A DNA stretch of 64,000 nucleotides from Gammaproteobacteria bacterium (GTDB lineage Bacteria; Pseudomonadota; Gammaproteobacteria; HK1): positions 1 to 64,000 of the forward strand of contig WLWT01000001.1 of the NCBI GenBank assembly GCA_012103455.1, read 5' to 3'. A program made the position numbers and the translations under genes. This document shows, one piece after another, positions 7,916-17,016 of the stretch; position 1 is the stretch's first letter; every line of letters starts with the position of its first letter. The notes beneath the pieces are model-generated. The model did no database searches and was not told where the DNA came from. It saw only the letters and a program-made list of their open reading frames with translations.

Positions 7916-8413
7916 ATGCGCACGCTGTCGTTGTTGGTGCTGGCTGCCGTCATGGCGTTGTCCGGATGTGGTTTTCAACTGCGTGGCCAGGCTGAGTTAC
8001 CAAGCGACATGAGGGTGTTGGGGGTGCGCGCCGCGAATGCCGACGTGCGCAATGAGTTGGCGATTTATCTGCAAAGCTCTGGCGTTAAAGTGGTTAACGC
8101 CGAGACGGCGGCTAATACCGACGCAGTGTTGATCGTGGGGGCGGAGAATTTCTCCCGTCGGGTGTTATCGATTGATCCGAACACCGGTAAGGCGCGCGAG
8201 TTCGAGCTGGCTTATACCTTCGAGTACAGCGTGGTCGGGCGCGATGGCGAGACGGTCGTGGTGCCGCAGTCGGTGAGATTGGTCCGTGACCTCGTATTCG
8301 ACGAGGACGCGGTCATCGGCAAGAGCCGGGAAGAAGGCGTATTGCGCAAGGAGATGCGCCGTGATGCCATCGAGCAACTGATCCGCCGCTTACAGGTCAG
8401 CTTGCGCTCCTGA
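7916..8413 (+). CDS. lptE: LPS-assembly lipoprotein LptE
   Basis: LptE is the outer-membrane lipoprotein that plugs the LptD barrel and helps insert lipopolysaccharide. The product has a lipoprotein signal peptide with lipobox LSGC (Cys about residue 18), then GFQLRGQAELPSDMRVLGV, the family signature. It has 165 residues, a normal length. The ATG at 7916 has a good ribosome-binding site (gaggggagg, 7901-7909). It lies between the leuS remnant and holA, the standard arrangement. Whatever promoter served the operon upstream of leuS is now separated from it, so expression may depend on a new promoter. Confidence 0.93.
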   Translation: MRTLSLLVLAAVMALSGCGFQLRGQAELPSDMRVLGVRAANADVRNELAIYLQSSGVKVVNAETAANTDAVLIVGAENFSRRVLSIDPNTGKAREFELAYTFEYSVVGRDGETVVVPQSVRLVRDLVFDEDAVIGKSREEGVLRKEMRRDAIEQLIRRLQVSLRS

Positions 8414-8416
8414 TCG

Positions 8417-9475
8417 TTGCGCTTCCAACTGTTGCCGCTCCCGACTGTTGCATTGAATCTACGGCCCCAGCAGTTTTTAAACGCCCTGGAAACCGAGGCT
8501 CTGCCGCGGGCCATACTGTTTCATGGCGATGAGCCGTTACAGATACGCGAATGCCTGGATGCGCTGCGCGAGTGCGCTTCCAAGCAAGGGCTAGCCGAGC
8601 GCTGTATCTTGCATGGCGATGCCAAATTCGATTGGCGAGAACTCGATGCGAGCACCGATTCTCTTTCATTGTTCGCCGAACGAAGGTTATTTGAAGTGCA
8701 CCTGTCAGCCCGCCCCGGTGCCAAGGGGGCGGAGACGCTTTTGCGCCATGTACAAGGTAGTGGCGATGATGTCATCGCTGTGCTCAGCCCGCGCTTGGAT
8801 GCCAGCGCGCAGCGCACCGCATGGTTCAAGAAGCTCCAAGAGGTCTTGCCCTGCGTGGGATTCTACGATGTTGCTATAGGCGAGTTGCCGCGATGGTTGC
8901 AGGAGCGTTGCCGGCGGCTTGGTTTGGAGCCGAGCAGGGCGGCTTGCGAGTTGCTGGCTGAACGCACGGAAGGCAACTTGTTGGCCGCCGCCCAGGAGGT
9001 CGATAAGCTGGTGCTTTTGTGTGGGCGTGGTGTGGTAGATACGGATGATGTGCTGTTCGCCGGTGGCGACAGCGCCCGCTATTCGGCGTTCGATCTGGTC
9101 GATGCGGCACTGAGCGGCGAGGGTGCCCGGGCGTTGCGCATCCTGCGGGCTCTGCGCGGGGAGGGGATGGAGATACCACCGCTGCTGGGTTCGGTGACGT
9201 GGATGTTGCGCAGTCTTTGCCGCCTCGCCGAATACGAGCGGAGCGGACGGGCCGTAGACGCCGCTTTGCGCGGCGCGGAGTTCGCTGCTTTGCGTCGGCG
9301 CCGCGCTGCGGTGCAGCGGGCCATGCACCGCTCCGGTCCTGCGCAGCTTTACGGCATATTGCGCCAGGCTAAGCGGATCGACGAAGTGTACAAAGGACGC
9401 TCACCCGGCGACCCATGGCTGTTACTGGAGCGGGCGTGCTTGGCGTTGGCGGGGCACAGTGAGTTCAACCGTTGA
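8417..9475 (+). CDS. holA: DNA polymerase III delta subunit
   Basis: HolA opens the sliding clamp within the clamp-loader complex. The 352-residue product matches the family in length, with a start region RPQQFLNALETEALPRAILF, the degenerate P-loop region FHGDEPLQIRECLDALR, and the AAA+-like C terminus (IDEVYKGRSPGDPWLLLERA). The start is a TTG or a nearby alternative codon three bases after the lptE stop. No ATG precedes the conserved N terminus, so the exact start is uncertain. It is probably co-transcribed with lptE. Confidence 0.92.
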   Translation: MRFQLLPLPTVALNLRPQQFLNALETEALPRAILFHGDEPLQIRECLDALRECASKQGLAERCILHGDAKFDWRELDASTDSLSLFAERRLFEVHLSARPGAKGAETLLRHVQGSGDDVIAVLSPRLDASAQRTAWFKKLQEVLPCVGFYDVAIGELPRWLQERCRRLGLEPSRAACELLAERTEGNLLAAAQEVDKLVLLCGRGVVDTDDVLFAGGDSARYSAFDLVDAALSGEGARALRILRALRGEGMEIPPLLGSVTWMLRSLCRLAEYERSGRAVDAALRGAEFAALRRRRAAVQRAMHRSGPAQLYGILRQAKRIDEVYKGRSPGDPWLLLERACLALAGHSEFNR

Positions 9476-9563
9476 TCGATGCTTTGGTTGATCAATGCCT
9501 CCCTGGGGGACTGACCGATAATCCGGGCCGATAATTCGGAGATTGACCGGTAAGGAGTAGACC

Positions 9564-10832
9564 GTGGATACGGCGTTGGATATCGAAAAATATATGCACG
9601 GCCTAGGCCGGCGCGCCCGTGATGCGGCTAAGACGCTGGCGCGCGCTTCCACCAAGGCTAAAGACGCTGCTTTGCAGGCGATGGCCGCGCACCTCGAGGA
9701 AGAGGCGGAAGCGCTGGTGGCGGCCAATACCAGGGACATGGACGCAGGGCGGGCACGGGATTTAGCGCCGGCTTTGCTGGATCGGTTGGAATTGACGCCG
9801 GCGCGGATCCGGTCTATGGCCGAGGGCTTGAGGCAGGTGGCGGCGCTGGCCGATCCCATCGGTGAAATCACCGATCTGCGCTACCGGCCATCGGGTATTC
9901 AGGTCGGTAAGATGCGTGTGCCGCTCGGTGTGGTGGGCATCATCTACGAATCGCGCCCCAATGTGACGGCGGATGCGGCCGGTCTTTGTTTGAAGGCGGG
10001 CAATGCCACCATCTTGCGCGGCGGTTCGGAGGCGTTGCATTCGAATCAAGCCATCGCTGTGTCGATTCGCGCCGGTTTGCAGGCGGCTGGCCTGCCCGCC
10101 GATGCGGTGCAAGTGGTAGAGACCACCGAGCGCAATGCCGTTGGTGCCTTGTTGCGCATGGCTGAATACGTGGATGTCATCGTACCGCGTGGCGGCAAAA
10201 GCCTGGTGGCGCGGGTGACGCAGGAGGCGCGGGTACCCATCATCAAACACCTGGATGGTGTTTGCCATGTCTACATCGATGCGGCGGCCGATCACGAAAA
10301 AGCGGTGGCGATTGCGGTCAATGCCAAGACTCAACGCTATGGTACTTGCAATACGCTGGAGACGTTGCTGGTGGAGCGCTCGCGGGCCGAAGAGATATTG
10401 CCGCCCATTGCGGCGCGATATGCCGCGGCGGGGGTGGAGATGCGCGGTTGCGAGAGCACCTGCGCGCTCGTGCCGCAGGCAGTGCCCGCCAGCGAAGCGG
10501 ATTGGTACGAGGAATACTTGGCGCCGATCGTCTCGCTCCGGGTGGTCGATGGTTACGACGAGGCGGTGGCCCATATCAGCCAATATGGTTCACAGCACAC
10601 CGATGCAATAGTCACTGAAAACGTTAGCCGTGCCCGTCAGTTCATGATCGACGTGGATTCCAGCTCCGTGATGGTCAACGCTTCAACACGCTTCGCTGAT
10701 GGTTTCGAATACGGCCTGGGTGCGGAAATAGGCATCAGTACTGGCAAAATCCACGCCCGGGGGCCGGTGGGCATAGAGGGGCTCAGCTCGCAGAAGTTCG
10801 TAGTGTTCGGGGATGGGCACGTGAGAACGTGA
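9564..10832 (+). CDS. proA: gamma-glutamyl phosphate reductase
   Basis: ProA reduces gamma-glutamyl phosphate to glutamate semialdehyde with NADPH, the second step of proline synthesis. The product has 422 residues, the usual length, with family motifs [31 protein letters not shown] and the catalytic Cys region [16 protein letters not shown]. Start GTG 9564 follows a ribosome-binding site (taaggag). proB is not present, which is common when the genes are unlinked. It sits 88 bases after holA and 43 bases before nadD. Confidence 0.96.
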   Translation: MDTALDIEKYMHGLGRRARDAAKTLARASTKAKDAALQAMAAHLEEEAEALVAANTRDMDAGRARDLAPALLDRLELTPARIRSMAEGLRQVAALADPIGEITDLRYRPSGIQVGKMRVPLGVVGIIYESRPNVTADAAGLCLKAGNATILRGGSEALHSNQAIAVSIRAGLQAAGLPADAVQVVETTERNAVGALLRMAEYVDVIVPRGGKSLVARVTQEARVPIIKHLDGVCHVYIDAAADHEKAVAIAVNAKTQRYGTCNTLETLLVERSRAEEILPPIAARYAAAGVEMRGCESTCALVPQAVPASEADWYEEYLAPIVSLRVVDGYDEAVAHISQYGSQHTDAIVTENVSRARQFMIDVDSSSVMVNASTRFADGFEYGLGAEIGISTGKIHARGPVGIEGLSSQKFVVFGDGHVRT

Positions 10833-10875
10833 CTCCATCTCGCCGCCTTGAGGAGGTACCTAGGGGCTTCGCTGG

Positions 10876-11517
10876 GTGGATGTAATCGGTATACTTGGCG
10901 GCACTTTTGATCCGGTACACCACGGACATCTTCGCCTGGCGCTGGAAATGCGGGCTGTGGCGCGGCTCGATGAAGTACGCTTTGTACCCGTTGGGACGCC
11001 CGCGCACCGGGCGCCACCGGTAGCGGAGAAGCGGCTGAGAGCGCGGCTGTTGCGCGCGGCTGTAGCTGGCATAGACGGTTTCACCGTCGATGAACGGGAA
11101 CTCGAACGATGCGGACCTTCGTACACCGTTGACACACTTGATGAACTGCGCCACGAGCGGCCGGATGTGGCCTGGTGCCTCATCATCGGTATGGATCAGT
11201 TCTTGTTGTTCGACCAATGGCACCGGTGGCGCGCCATCTTAGGTGCCGCTCATCTTTGCGTAGCGCAGCGTCCCGGTACGCGTACACAGTTACCGGCCGG
11301 GCTTGAAACCGTGCTGAGCGAGGCACGGATAGACGATGCCAAAACGCTGCGTGCGCTCTCCCATGGTTGCATTTTCATCGGGCAGCTACCGGTCCTGGAT
11401 ATATCCAGCACACGAATTCGGGCCCTATTGGCCGCTGATCAAGATCCTAGATTTCTACTGCCGGACCCTGTGTTGGAACTGATAAAGCTTGAGCGATTAT
11501 ATGAGTATGACGAGTAG
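10876..11517 (+). CDS. nadD: nicotinate-mononucleotide adenylyltransferase
   Basis: NadD transfers AMP from ATP to nicotinate mononucleotide in NAD synthesis. It has the nucleotidyltransferase signature GGTFDPVHHGHLRLA at residues 8-22 and the second motif ISSTRIRALL near the C terminus. Length 213 residues, typical. Start GTG 10876. Its end overlaps the beginning of rsfS, so the two are translationally coupled, as in many gammaproteobacteria. Confidence 0.95.
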   Translation: MDVIGILGGTFDPVHHGHLRLALEMRAVARLDEVRFVPVGTPAHRAPPVAEKRLRARLLRAAVAGIDGFTVDERELERCGPSYTVDTLDELRHERPDVAWCLIIGMDQFLLFDQWHRWRAILGAAHLCVAQRPGTRTQLPAGLETVLSEARIDDAKTLRALSHGCIFIGQLPVLDISSTRIRALLAADQDPRFLLPDPVLELIKLERLYEYDE

Positions 11518-11932
11518 TGCGCTTCGCACCTTGGCGTGCGATGCATTGGATGATTTGAAGGGCGTTGATATCAAGGTTTTGGATGTTACCGCGATGACGG
11601 GGGTGACCGATTTCATGGTCATCGCCACTGGCCGATCCGAGCGCCAGATCCGCGCCTTGGCGGAGAGTGTGGTGATGCGGGCTAAAGCGCAAGGTGTGCA
11701 GCCCCTGGGTGTGGAAGGATTGGATGGGGCGCAATGGGTGCTGGTGGATCTTTGCGATGTGGTGGTGCACGTCATGAACGCTGATGCACGGGATACTTAT
11801 CAGTTGGAAAAACTGTGGCAACGTCCAGCCCGTCTGCGCGTACAAGAGATCGCCGGTGCCGCCAGTGAGACAACCGCCCATGAAATAGAGACTCATGACA
11901 TGGCGGCCAACGAAATTACGGCGGCGTCTTGA
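11501..11932 (+). CDS. rsfS: ribosomal silencing factor RsfS
   Basis: RsfS binds ribosomal protein uL14 and blocks joining of the subunits during starvation. The conserved core runs from LKGVDIKVLDVTAMTGVTDF to GAQWVLVDLCDVVVHVM and a YxLEKLW segment. ATG 11501 or 11507 fits the family better than the TTG at 11489. The C-terminal ~30 residues (ASETTAHEIETHDMAANEIT) extend beyond the usual family length and look repetitive. The gene overlaps nadD and is followed four bases later by rlmH. Confidence 0.93.
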   Translation: MSMTSSALRTLACDALDDLKGVDIKVLDVTAMTGVTDFMVIATGRSERQIRALAESVVMRAKAQGVQPLGVEGLDGAQWVLVDLCDVVVHVMNADARDTYQLEKLWQRPARLRVQEIAGAASETTAHEIETHDMAANEITAAS

Positions 11933-11936
11933 AACG

Positions 11937-12407
11937 GTGCGGCTACACTTGGTTGCCATCGGCCAGAGGGTGCCCGCCTGGGTGCGCGACGGTTATGCGG
12001 ACTATGCCCGGCGCATGCCGCGTGAATGCCAACTCGAACTGCATGTCCTGAATCCCGGCAGAGGTGGGCGCAAAACGGCTGCCAGTGTTTTGCGGGCACA
12101 GGAGTCGCGGGCTCTAATGGACCGGGTGCCGCCCGGCGCTGGCGTCGTGGCGCTGGATGAACGGGGGGTAGCGTGGTCGACCCAGCAGTTAGCCGACCGC
12201 TTGTCCCATTGGTTGGGCAGTGGACGCGATATGGCTTTACTCGTGGGCGGCGCCAATGGTCTGGATGACACGTGTAGGGCGGTGGCGGAGCATATCTGGA
12301 GCTTATCGGCGCTGACCCTCCCCCACGCCATGGTGCGGATAGTGGTCGCTGAGCAACTGTACAGGGCGTGGACATTGCTCAAGGGGCATCCCTACCACCG
12401 CCAGTGA
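11937..12407 (+). CDS. rlmH: 23S rRNA (pseudouridine1915-N3)-methyltransferase
   Basis: RlmH is a SPOUT-class, SAM-dependent enzyme that methylates pseudouridine 1915 of 23S rRNA. Start GTG 11937 gives the normal 156-residue protein beginning VRLHLVAIGQRVPAWV. The longer frame from 11895 only reads back through rsfS. Visible motifs are the SAM-binding knot LLVGGANGLD and the C-terminal VAEQLYRAWTLLKGHPYHR with the catalytic His/Tyr tail. It belongs to the nadD-rsfS-rlmH operon. Confidence 0.95.
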   Translation: MRLHLVAIGQRVPAWVRDGYADYARRMPRECQLELHVLNPGRGGRKTAASVLRAQESRALMDRVPPGAGVVALDERGVAWSTQQLADRLSHWLGSGRDMALLVGGANGLDDTCRAVAEHIWSLSALTLPHAMVRIVVAEQLYRAWTLLKGHPYHRQ

Positions 12408-12451
12408 GAGCGCCCAGTGCCAGTGAGAGCGCCTAATAACGAGACAATCGG

Positions 12452-13033
12452 GTGACCGAGATCATTTGTTTAGCCTCCGGATCACCGCGCCGGCAGGAGT
12501 TGCTGCAACAGATCGGCGTCGCCTTCGAACTCATCGGCGCCGCCGTGGACGAGCGCTTGCATGCAGGCGAAGCCCCGGCGCATTACGTGGCCCGGTTGGC
12601 ACGCGCGAAAGCGCTGGCGGGTGCCGCCCAGGCGTCTTATGCCCAGCGGACGGTGCTGGGCGCGGATACGGCGGTTGCCATCGGTGATCGGATTTTGGGG
12701 AAGCCGCGTGACCGTAGCGAAGCCGAGATGTTTTTGGGTTTGCTGTCCGGGACATGCCATCAGGTTTACTCCGCCGTGGCCGTGACCAGCCCGTCTTATT
12801 GCGGTGTGTTGGTGTCGCAATCGAACGTGCACTTTAGGGTTATATCGGCGCGCGAGCGGGCCGCGTACTGCGCCGGCGAAGAGCCGTGGGACAAGGCTGG
12901 CGGTTACGCCATTCAGGGTTTAGCCGCCATTTTCGCCGAGCATCTGGAGGGGAGTTACAGCGCGGTCATGGGATTGCCGCTCTACGAGACCGCCCAGTTG
13001 TTGCGCGAGGCGGGGGTCGCCGTATTGACCTGA
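12452..13033 (+). CDS. maf: Maf nucleotide pyrophosphatase (YhdE type)
   Basis: Maf proteins hydrolyse non-canonical or methylated nucleoside triphosphates to monophosphates. The product (193 residues) has the opening LASGSPRRQELLQQIG, the motif GADTAVAIGDRILGKP and the DKAGGYAIQG loop, the last fitting the dTTP/UTP-cleaving subgroup. Start GTG 12452. The spacer before it contains a short direct repeat (ccagtgagagcgcc), and the spacer after it repeats ttgacctgag. Confidence 0.93.
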   Translation: MTEIICLASGSPRRQELLQQIGVAFELIGAAVDERLHAGEAPAHYVARLARAKALAGAAQASYAQRTVLGADTAVAIGDRILGKPRDRSEAEMFLGLLSGTCHQVYSAVAVTSPSYCGVLVSQSNVHFRVISARERAAYCAGEEPWDKAGGYAIQGLAAIFAEHLEGSYSAVMGLPLYETAQLLREAGVAVLT

Positions 13034-13083
13034 GGCCGTATTGACCTGAGTAGGCCGTGCCGGCCTAAGTAGCAGGATCGTAG

Positions 13084-14568
13084 ATGAATGTTGCCGACTG
13101 GATAAGTGGTTGGGCGCGCCAACGGGGGGCCCGCCCGGCCATCCACTTTGAAGGCGCGGTTTGGAGCTATCGCCGGTTGGCTGATGCGGTCAACGCAGGG
13201 GCGGCGGATTTGGCCGGGCGCGGCGTGCAGATCGGCGATCGGGTGGCCCTGCTAGGTTACAACTCGCCGCACTATCTGGCCGCCCTATTCGCTTGTGCCC
13301 GGTTAGGCGTCATCGCCGTACCGCTCAATTGGCGGCTTGCGCCACCGGAGCACGATTACATATTGGCCAACAGCGGCGCCCGGCTGTTGCTGGCCAGCGC
13401 CGATTTAGCGGGCCTGGCGAAGAGGCTTGAAACGCCCGGCGCCAGGGTGTTGCTGGAGGGCGTGTCGCCCGGTTGGGAAAGGCTTGATTGGAGCGCTGGC
13501 GGTGCTTCGGCGCCTGCTGTAGTAGAGGCCGGCGACACTCCGTTGTTGCTCGTTTACACCAGCGGCACGACCGGGCGGCCCAAGGGTGCTTTGCTGAGTC
13601 ATCGGGCGCTTTGGGTCAACGCGGTCAATTCGGCCCACGCTCATGATCTCATCAGCACGGATCAGGTGCTGACCAATTTGCCCCTGTTCCATGTGGGTGG
13701 CTTGAATATTCAGACATTGCCTGCGTTGCATGCGGGCGCGCAGGTGACCTTACACCGTCAATTCGATCCGGCAGCTACGCTCCGTGACATAGCAGCTAAA
13801 CGTCCCACGTTGTTTCTCATGGTGCCGGCGACCATGGCGGCGCTGATCAACCATCCTGAGTGGAGAAGCGCCGATCTGTCGTCACTGCGGGTGGCGATGG
13901 CTGGGGCATCGACTATTCCTCTTGCTCTGATCCGGGCGTTTCACGAACGCGCAGTGCCTGTGGGGCAGATCTATGGGGCGACCGAGACCGCACCGATCGC
14001 GGCTTATTTGCGGGCGGAGGATGCGTTCGCGCATGCGGGCTCGGCCGGGTTGCCTACTGTGGGTGGTGATTTGCGTATAGAGGCCGGCGGCGAGCCTGCC
14101 GCTCCTGGGGTGCGCGGCGAAATCCTGGTGCGCGGCGCGAATCTGATGAACGGTTATTGGCAAAACGCTGCGGCCACGCAGGAGGCGCTTCGCGATGGCT
14201 GGTTTCATACCGGTGACGTGGGTCACCTGGACGAAGACGGCTATCTGTTCATCGACGACCGTATGGGCGACGTCATCATTTCCGGAGGCGAGAATATCTA
14301 TCCGGCAGAACTCGAAAACGTGCTCGCTGATTGTGCTGAGTTGGCTGAGGTTGCGGTAGTGGGCCGCGCCGATGCCAAGTGGGGTCAGGTCCCGATGGTG
14401 GTGGCGGTACCTAGGGCCGGCAGTGACATCAACGAGGCGGATGTGCGCAGCCTGTTCGAGGGCAAGGTGGCCCGGTTCAAGTGGCCCAAGCATGTGCAGT
14501 TCAAAGACGCCTTACCCCGCAACGCCATGGGCAAAGTACTCAAGTATTTGCTGCGCGATGATGAATAA
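13084..14568 (+). CDS. AMP-dependent acyl-CoA synthetase
   Basis: ANL-superfamily ligase (494 residues) that activates a carboxylic acid with ATP and transfers it to CoA. The motifs are all present: P-loop VYTSGTTGRPKGALLSH, YGATETAP, TGDVGHLDEDGYLFIDDR, GGENIYPAELE, and the catalytic Lys near the end (PRNAMGKVLK). The acid is not known. It lies directly upstream of the PQQ genes. PQQ-linked alcohol oxidation gives an acid that needs CoA activation, so a role in that pathway is a reasonable inference. Confidence 0.9.
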   Translation: MNVADWISGWARQRGARPAIHFEGAVWSYRRLADAVNAGAADLAGRGVQIGDRVALLGYNSPHYLAALFACARLGVIAVPLNWRLAPPEHDYILANSGARLLLASADLAGLAKRLETPGARVLLEGVSPGWERLDWSAGGASAPAVVEAGDTPLLLVYTSGTTGRPKGALLSHRALWVNAVNSAHAHDLISTDQVLTNLPLFHVGGLNIQTLPALHAGAQVTLHRQFDPAATLRDIAAKRPTLFLMVPATMAALINHPEWRSADLSSLRVAMAGASTIPLALIRAFHERAVPVGQIYGATETAPIAAYLRAEDAFAHAGSAGLPTVGGDLRIEAGGEPAAPGVRGEILVRGANLMNGYWQNAAATQEALRDGWFHTGDVGHLDEDGYLFIDDRMGDVIISGGENIYPAELENVLADCAELAEVAVVGRADAKWGQVPMVVAVPRAGSDINEADVRSLFEGKVARFKWPKHVQFKDALPRNAMGKVLKYLLRDDE

Positions 14569-14684
14569 GTCAGCGGTGTGTGGCTGGATCGGTCAGTGGT
14601 ACTGAATGGCGCTTGTGGATGCTTTGAGGGAGTGTTGAGGATCGACGATTTTTCCAGCTCCGGGATCGGCGAAGAGGGTCTTTT

Positions 14685-14789
14685 ATGGAAGCCCCACGAA
14701 TCGTCATCAATGGGTCGGGTGAAGAGTGGCTTGGACAGGAGTGGCCATACGCCGCTATAGTGCCTCGCAGATCGCTGTGGAACGATTGA
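14685..14789 (+). CDS. small ORF in the PqqA position, non-canonical sequence
   Basis: A 34-codon ORF ends two bases before the pqqD start. pqqA, encoding the peptide from which PQQ is made, normally sits here. Canonical PqqA has a Glu-x3-Tyr pair that PqqE and later enzymes join. This peptide instead has E13, E14, Q18, E19, W20 and Tyr22 (EEWLGQEWPY), so the spacing is Glu-x2-Tyr or Gln-x3-Tyr, not Glu-x3-Tyr. A fair ribosome-binding site (gaagaggg, 14671-14678) precedes it. It could be a divergent PqqA, the precursor of a different product, or a chance ORF with the true pqqA located elsewhere. Confidence 0.45.
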   Translation: MEAPRIVINGSGEEWLGQEWPYAAIVPRRSLWND

Positions 14790-14791
14790 CT

Positions 14792-15061
14792 ATGAGCAAG
14801 TCCGAGGGGCAATTGTTGTGTTTGGCGCCAGGTTTCAGGTTCCAATACGAGCCGGCGCAAGAATCCTGGGTGCTGTTGTTTCCTGAAGGCATGGTCAAGT
14901 TGAACGGCAGTGCCGCCGAGATCATGAAGCATGTGGACGGCAGCCTGACCGAGGCCGCCTTGATCGCCAAGCTGGGTGAACAATTTCCGAGTGCCGAGCT
15001 GGCCGATGATGTGCGGGGTTTTTTGACCGAGGCCCGATCACGTGGATGGTTAGCCGCATGA
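14792..15061 (+). CDS. pqqD: PQQ biosynthesis peptide chaperone PqqD
   Basis: PqqD binds the precursor peptide and presents it to the radical-SAM enzyme PqqE. The 89-residue product has the RiPP-recognition-element pattern: LAPGFRFQYEPAQESWVLLF, PEGMVKLNGSAAEIMKHVDG and a C-terminal DVRGFLTEARSRGWL. The ATG at 14792 is chosen over the longer frame because the family starts near this point and the upstream small ORF stops just before it. It is followed 13 bases later by pqqE. Confidence 0.93.
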   Translation: MSKSEGQLLCLAPGFRFQYEPAQESWVLLFPEGMVKLNGSAAEIMKHVDGSLTEAALIAKLGEQFPSAELADDVRGFLTEARSRGWLAA

Positions 15062-15074
15062 GTGTTGTGATCCT

Positions 15075-16205
15075 ATGGACGATGTGAGCACCATTGCCAA
15101 AGGACCACTTTGGCTGTTAGCCGAGTTGACTTACGCCTGTCCGCTGCAGTGCCCCTACTGCTCCAATCCTGTCGATTTCGCTCTGCATGGACCAGAGTTG
15201 CGCACAGCGGATTGGGTGCGGGTTATGGGCGAGGCGCGCGTGCTAGGTGCGGCTCAATTGGGTTTGTCCGGCGGCGAGCCTTTGACCCGTACCGATCTGG
15301 AGGAGTTAGTGGCCGAGGGCCGCCGCCTCGGTTATTACACCAATCTCATCACCTCCGGTTTAGGCATGAACGAAGCACGGGTTAAGGCGCTGCGCGATGC
15401 CGGTCTCGATCACGTTCAGGTGAGTTTTCAGGCCAGCGAGGGGACGTTGAACGATCTGTTGGCCGGCACCCGCGCTTTCGAGCACAAGCTGGCCATGGCC
15501 AGGAGTGTCAAGGATGCGGGTTTCCCCATGGTGCTGTGCTTTGTGATCCATCGCAGCAACATCGATCGCGTAGCCGACATGTTGGCGTTGGCGGCGCGCC
15601 TGGGCGCCAACTATGTGGAGTTGGCCACCACGCAGTATTACGGCTGGGCTTTGCTCAACCGGGAACAGCTCATGCCTACAAGAGCACAGTTGGACGCCGC
15701 GGAGGCGGCGGTCAATGCTTACCGGGAGCGCAACGGTGAATCCATGCGCATCTATTACGTGGTCCCCGATTATTACGAAACCCGTCCCAAACCCTGTATG
15801 AATGGTTGGGGCAATGTGTTTCTCACCATTGCCCCGGATGGCACGGCGCTCCCCTGTCAGGCGGCACGGGAACTACCCGGCATCGATTTTCCGAACGTAC
15901 GCGAGCACAGCGTCGAGTGGATTTGGCGGGATTCTCCCGCGCTCAATCACTACCGCGGCGAAGCGTGGATGAAAGAGCCCTGCCGCACCTGTACGCAGCG
16001 CTCTAAAGACTTCGGTGGTTGCCGGTGCCAGGCTTATCTGTTGACCGGCGATGCCGCCAATGCCGATCCGGTCTGCGATAAGAGTCCGCACCACCACGTG
16101 GTAGAGGCGGCCATAGCTAGCGGCGGCCGCGACGGTAGGAAGAGGCCCGATTACATATTCCGCAATCCCGCCAATTCCAAAAAGATCAACGTGTCCTTGC
16201 GTTAA
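15075..16205 (+). CDS. pqqE: PqqA peptide cyclase (radical SAM)
   Basis: PqqE forms the first carbon-carbon bond between Glu and Tyr of PqqA. The product (376 residues) has the radical-SAM cluster motif C22-x3-C26-x2-C29 (CPLQCPYC) and the C-terminal SPASM-like cysteines (PCMNGWGNVFLTIAPDG, LPCQAARE, CRTCTQRSKDFGGCRCQA). The GGEPLTR SAM-contact motif is present. It reads convergently with the ABC transporter operon, the two stops being about one base apart. Confidence 0.96.
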   Translation: MDDVSTIAKGPLWLLAELTYACPLQCPYCSNPVDFALHGPELRTADWVRVMGEARVLGAAQLGLSGGEPLTRTDLEELVAEGRRLGYYTNLITSGLGMNEARVKALRDAGLDHVQVSFQASEGTLNDLLAGTRAFEHKLAMARSVKDAGFPMVLCFVIHRSNIDRVADMLALAARLGANYVELATTQYYGWALLNREQLMPTRAQLDAAEAAVNAYRERNGESMRIYYVVPDYYETRPKPCMNGWGNVFLTIAPDGTALPCQAARELPGIDFPNVREHSVEWIWRDSPALNHYRGEAWMKEPCRTCTQRSKDFGGCRCQAYLLTGDAANADPVCDKSPHHHVVEAAIASGGRDGRKRPDYIFRNPANSKKINVSLR

Positions 16206-16206
16206 G

Positions 16207-17016
16207 TCAACCACCCCGCCGCACTAAACGCACCAGGGTGCGCTGCGGGTCATAACCGAACACGGCTAACACGAAGAATAGGGCGAAGCTGCCCGCCACT
16301 ACTGTGGCCGCGGTGCCGTTCCATTGCCCGTACATGGAGAAGCGCAGCAGTTCTACGCCGTGGGTAAAAGGATTGTAGCGGGCCAGAAAGTAGACGATTT
16401 CGGCCCCCGATTCTTCCAGTTTCCACAATGGATAGAGAGCCGATGAGATGAAGAACATGGGAAAGATGACGAAGTTCATCGTGCCGGCAAAGTTCTCCAG
16501 TTGCTTGATGTACACCGACAGCAATAAGCCGAGCGCGCCCAGCATCATGCCCACAGCCACTAAAGCTGGAAAGAGGTACAGCGCGCCTAAGGCGGGCAAC
16601 TCGACGCTGAAGGCAAAACAGACGAGCAAAAAAGCATAGGCTTGCAGCACCGACAGTATGGTGCCGGCGATGAGTTTGCCTAGTAACAAAAACCAGCGCG
16701 GCAGCGGCGCCGTCAACAGCAGGCGCATGATGCCCATCTCCCGGTCGTAGACCATCGCCAAGGACGATTGCATCCCATTGAAGAGCAAGACCATAGCCAT
16801 CAGGCCGGGCACCATGTACACCTCATAGCGGATATAGGTCTCATAAGGTGGAATGATGGAAACGCCGAACACGTTCTGGAAGCCGGCGGCAAACACCAAT
16901 AACCAAAGGCTGGGCCGCACCACCGCCGAGATGAGGCGCCCAGTCTGGCGAATGAACTTGTTGACTTCTCTGGATGTCAGTGCGGCTAAACCCGATAGGG
17001 CGTGGGCTGGACTCAT
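16207..17016 (-). CDS. ABC-2 type permease of a PQQ-alcohol-oxidation-associated transporter
   Basis: Six-helix ABC-2 membrane protein with the conserved segment YDREMGIMRLLLTAPLPRWF and several hydrophobic stretches (for example WLLVFAAGFQNVFGV, VVAGSFALFFVLAVFG). The start is ATG 17016 (MSPAHALSG), which overlaps the ATPase stop by four bases. The longer frame to 17214 only reads antisense-like sequence of the ATPase gene. Permeases of this type are regularly encoded with PQQ-dependent alcohol dehydrogenase systems. The substrate is unknown. Confidence 0.85.
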   Translation of the reverse strand: MSPAHALSGLAALTSREVNKFIRQTGRLISAVVRPSLWLLVFAAGFQNVFGVSIIPPYETYIRYEVYMVPGLMAMVLLFNGMQSSLAMVYDREMGIMRLLLTAPLPRWFLLLGKLIAGTILSVLQAYAFLLVCFAFSVELPALGALYLFPALVAVGMMLGALGLLLSVYIKQLENFAGTMNFVIFPMFFISSALYPLWKLEESGAEIVYFLARYNPFTHGVELLRFSMYGQWNGTAATVVAGSFALFFVLAVFGYDPQRTLVRLVRRGG

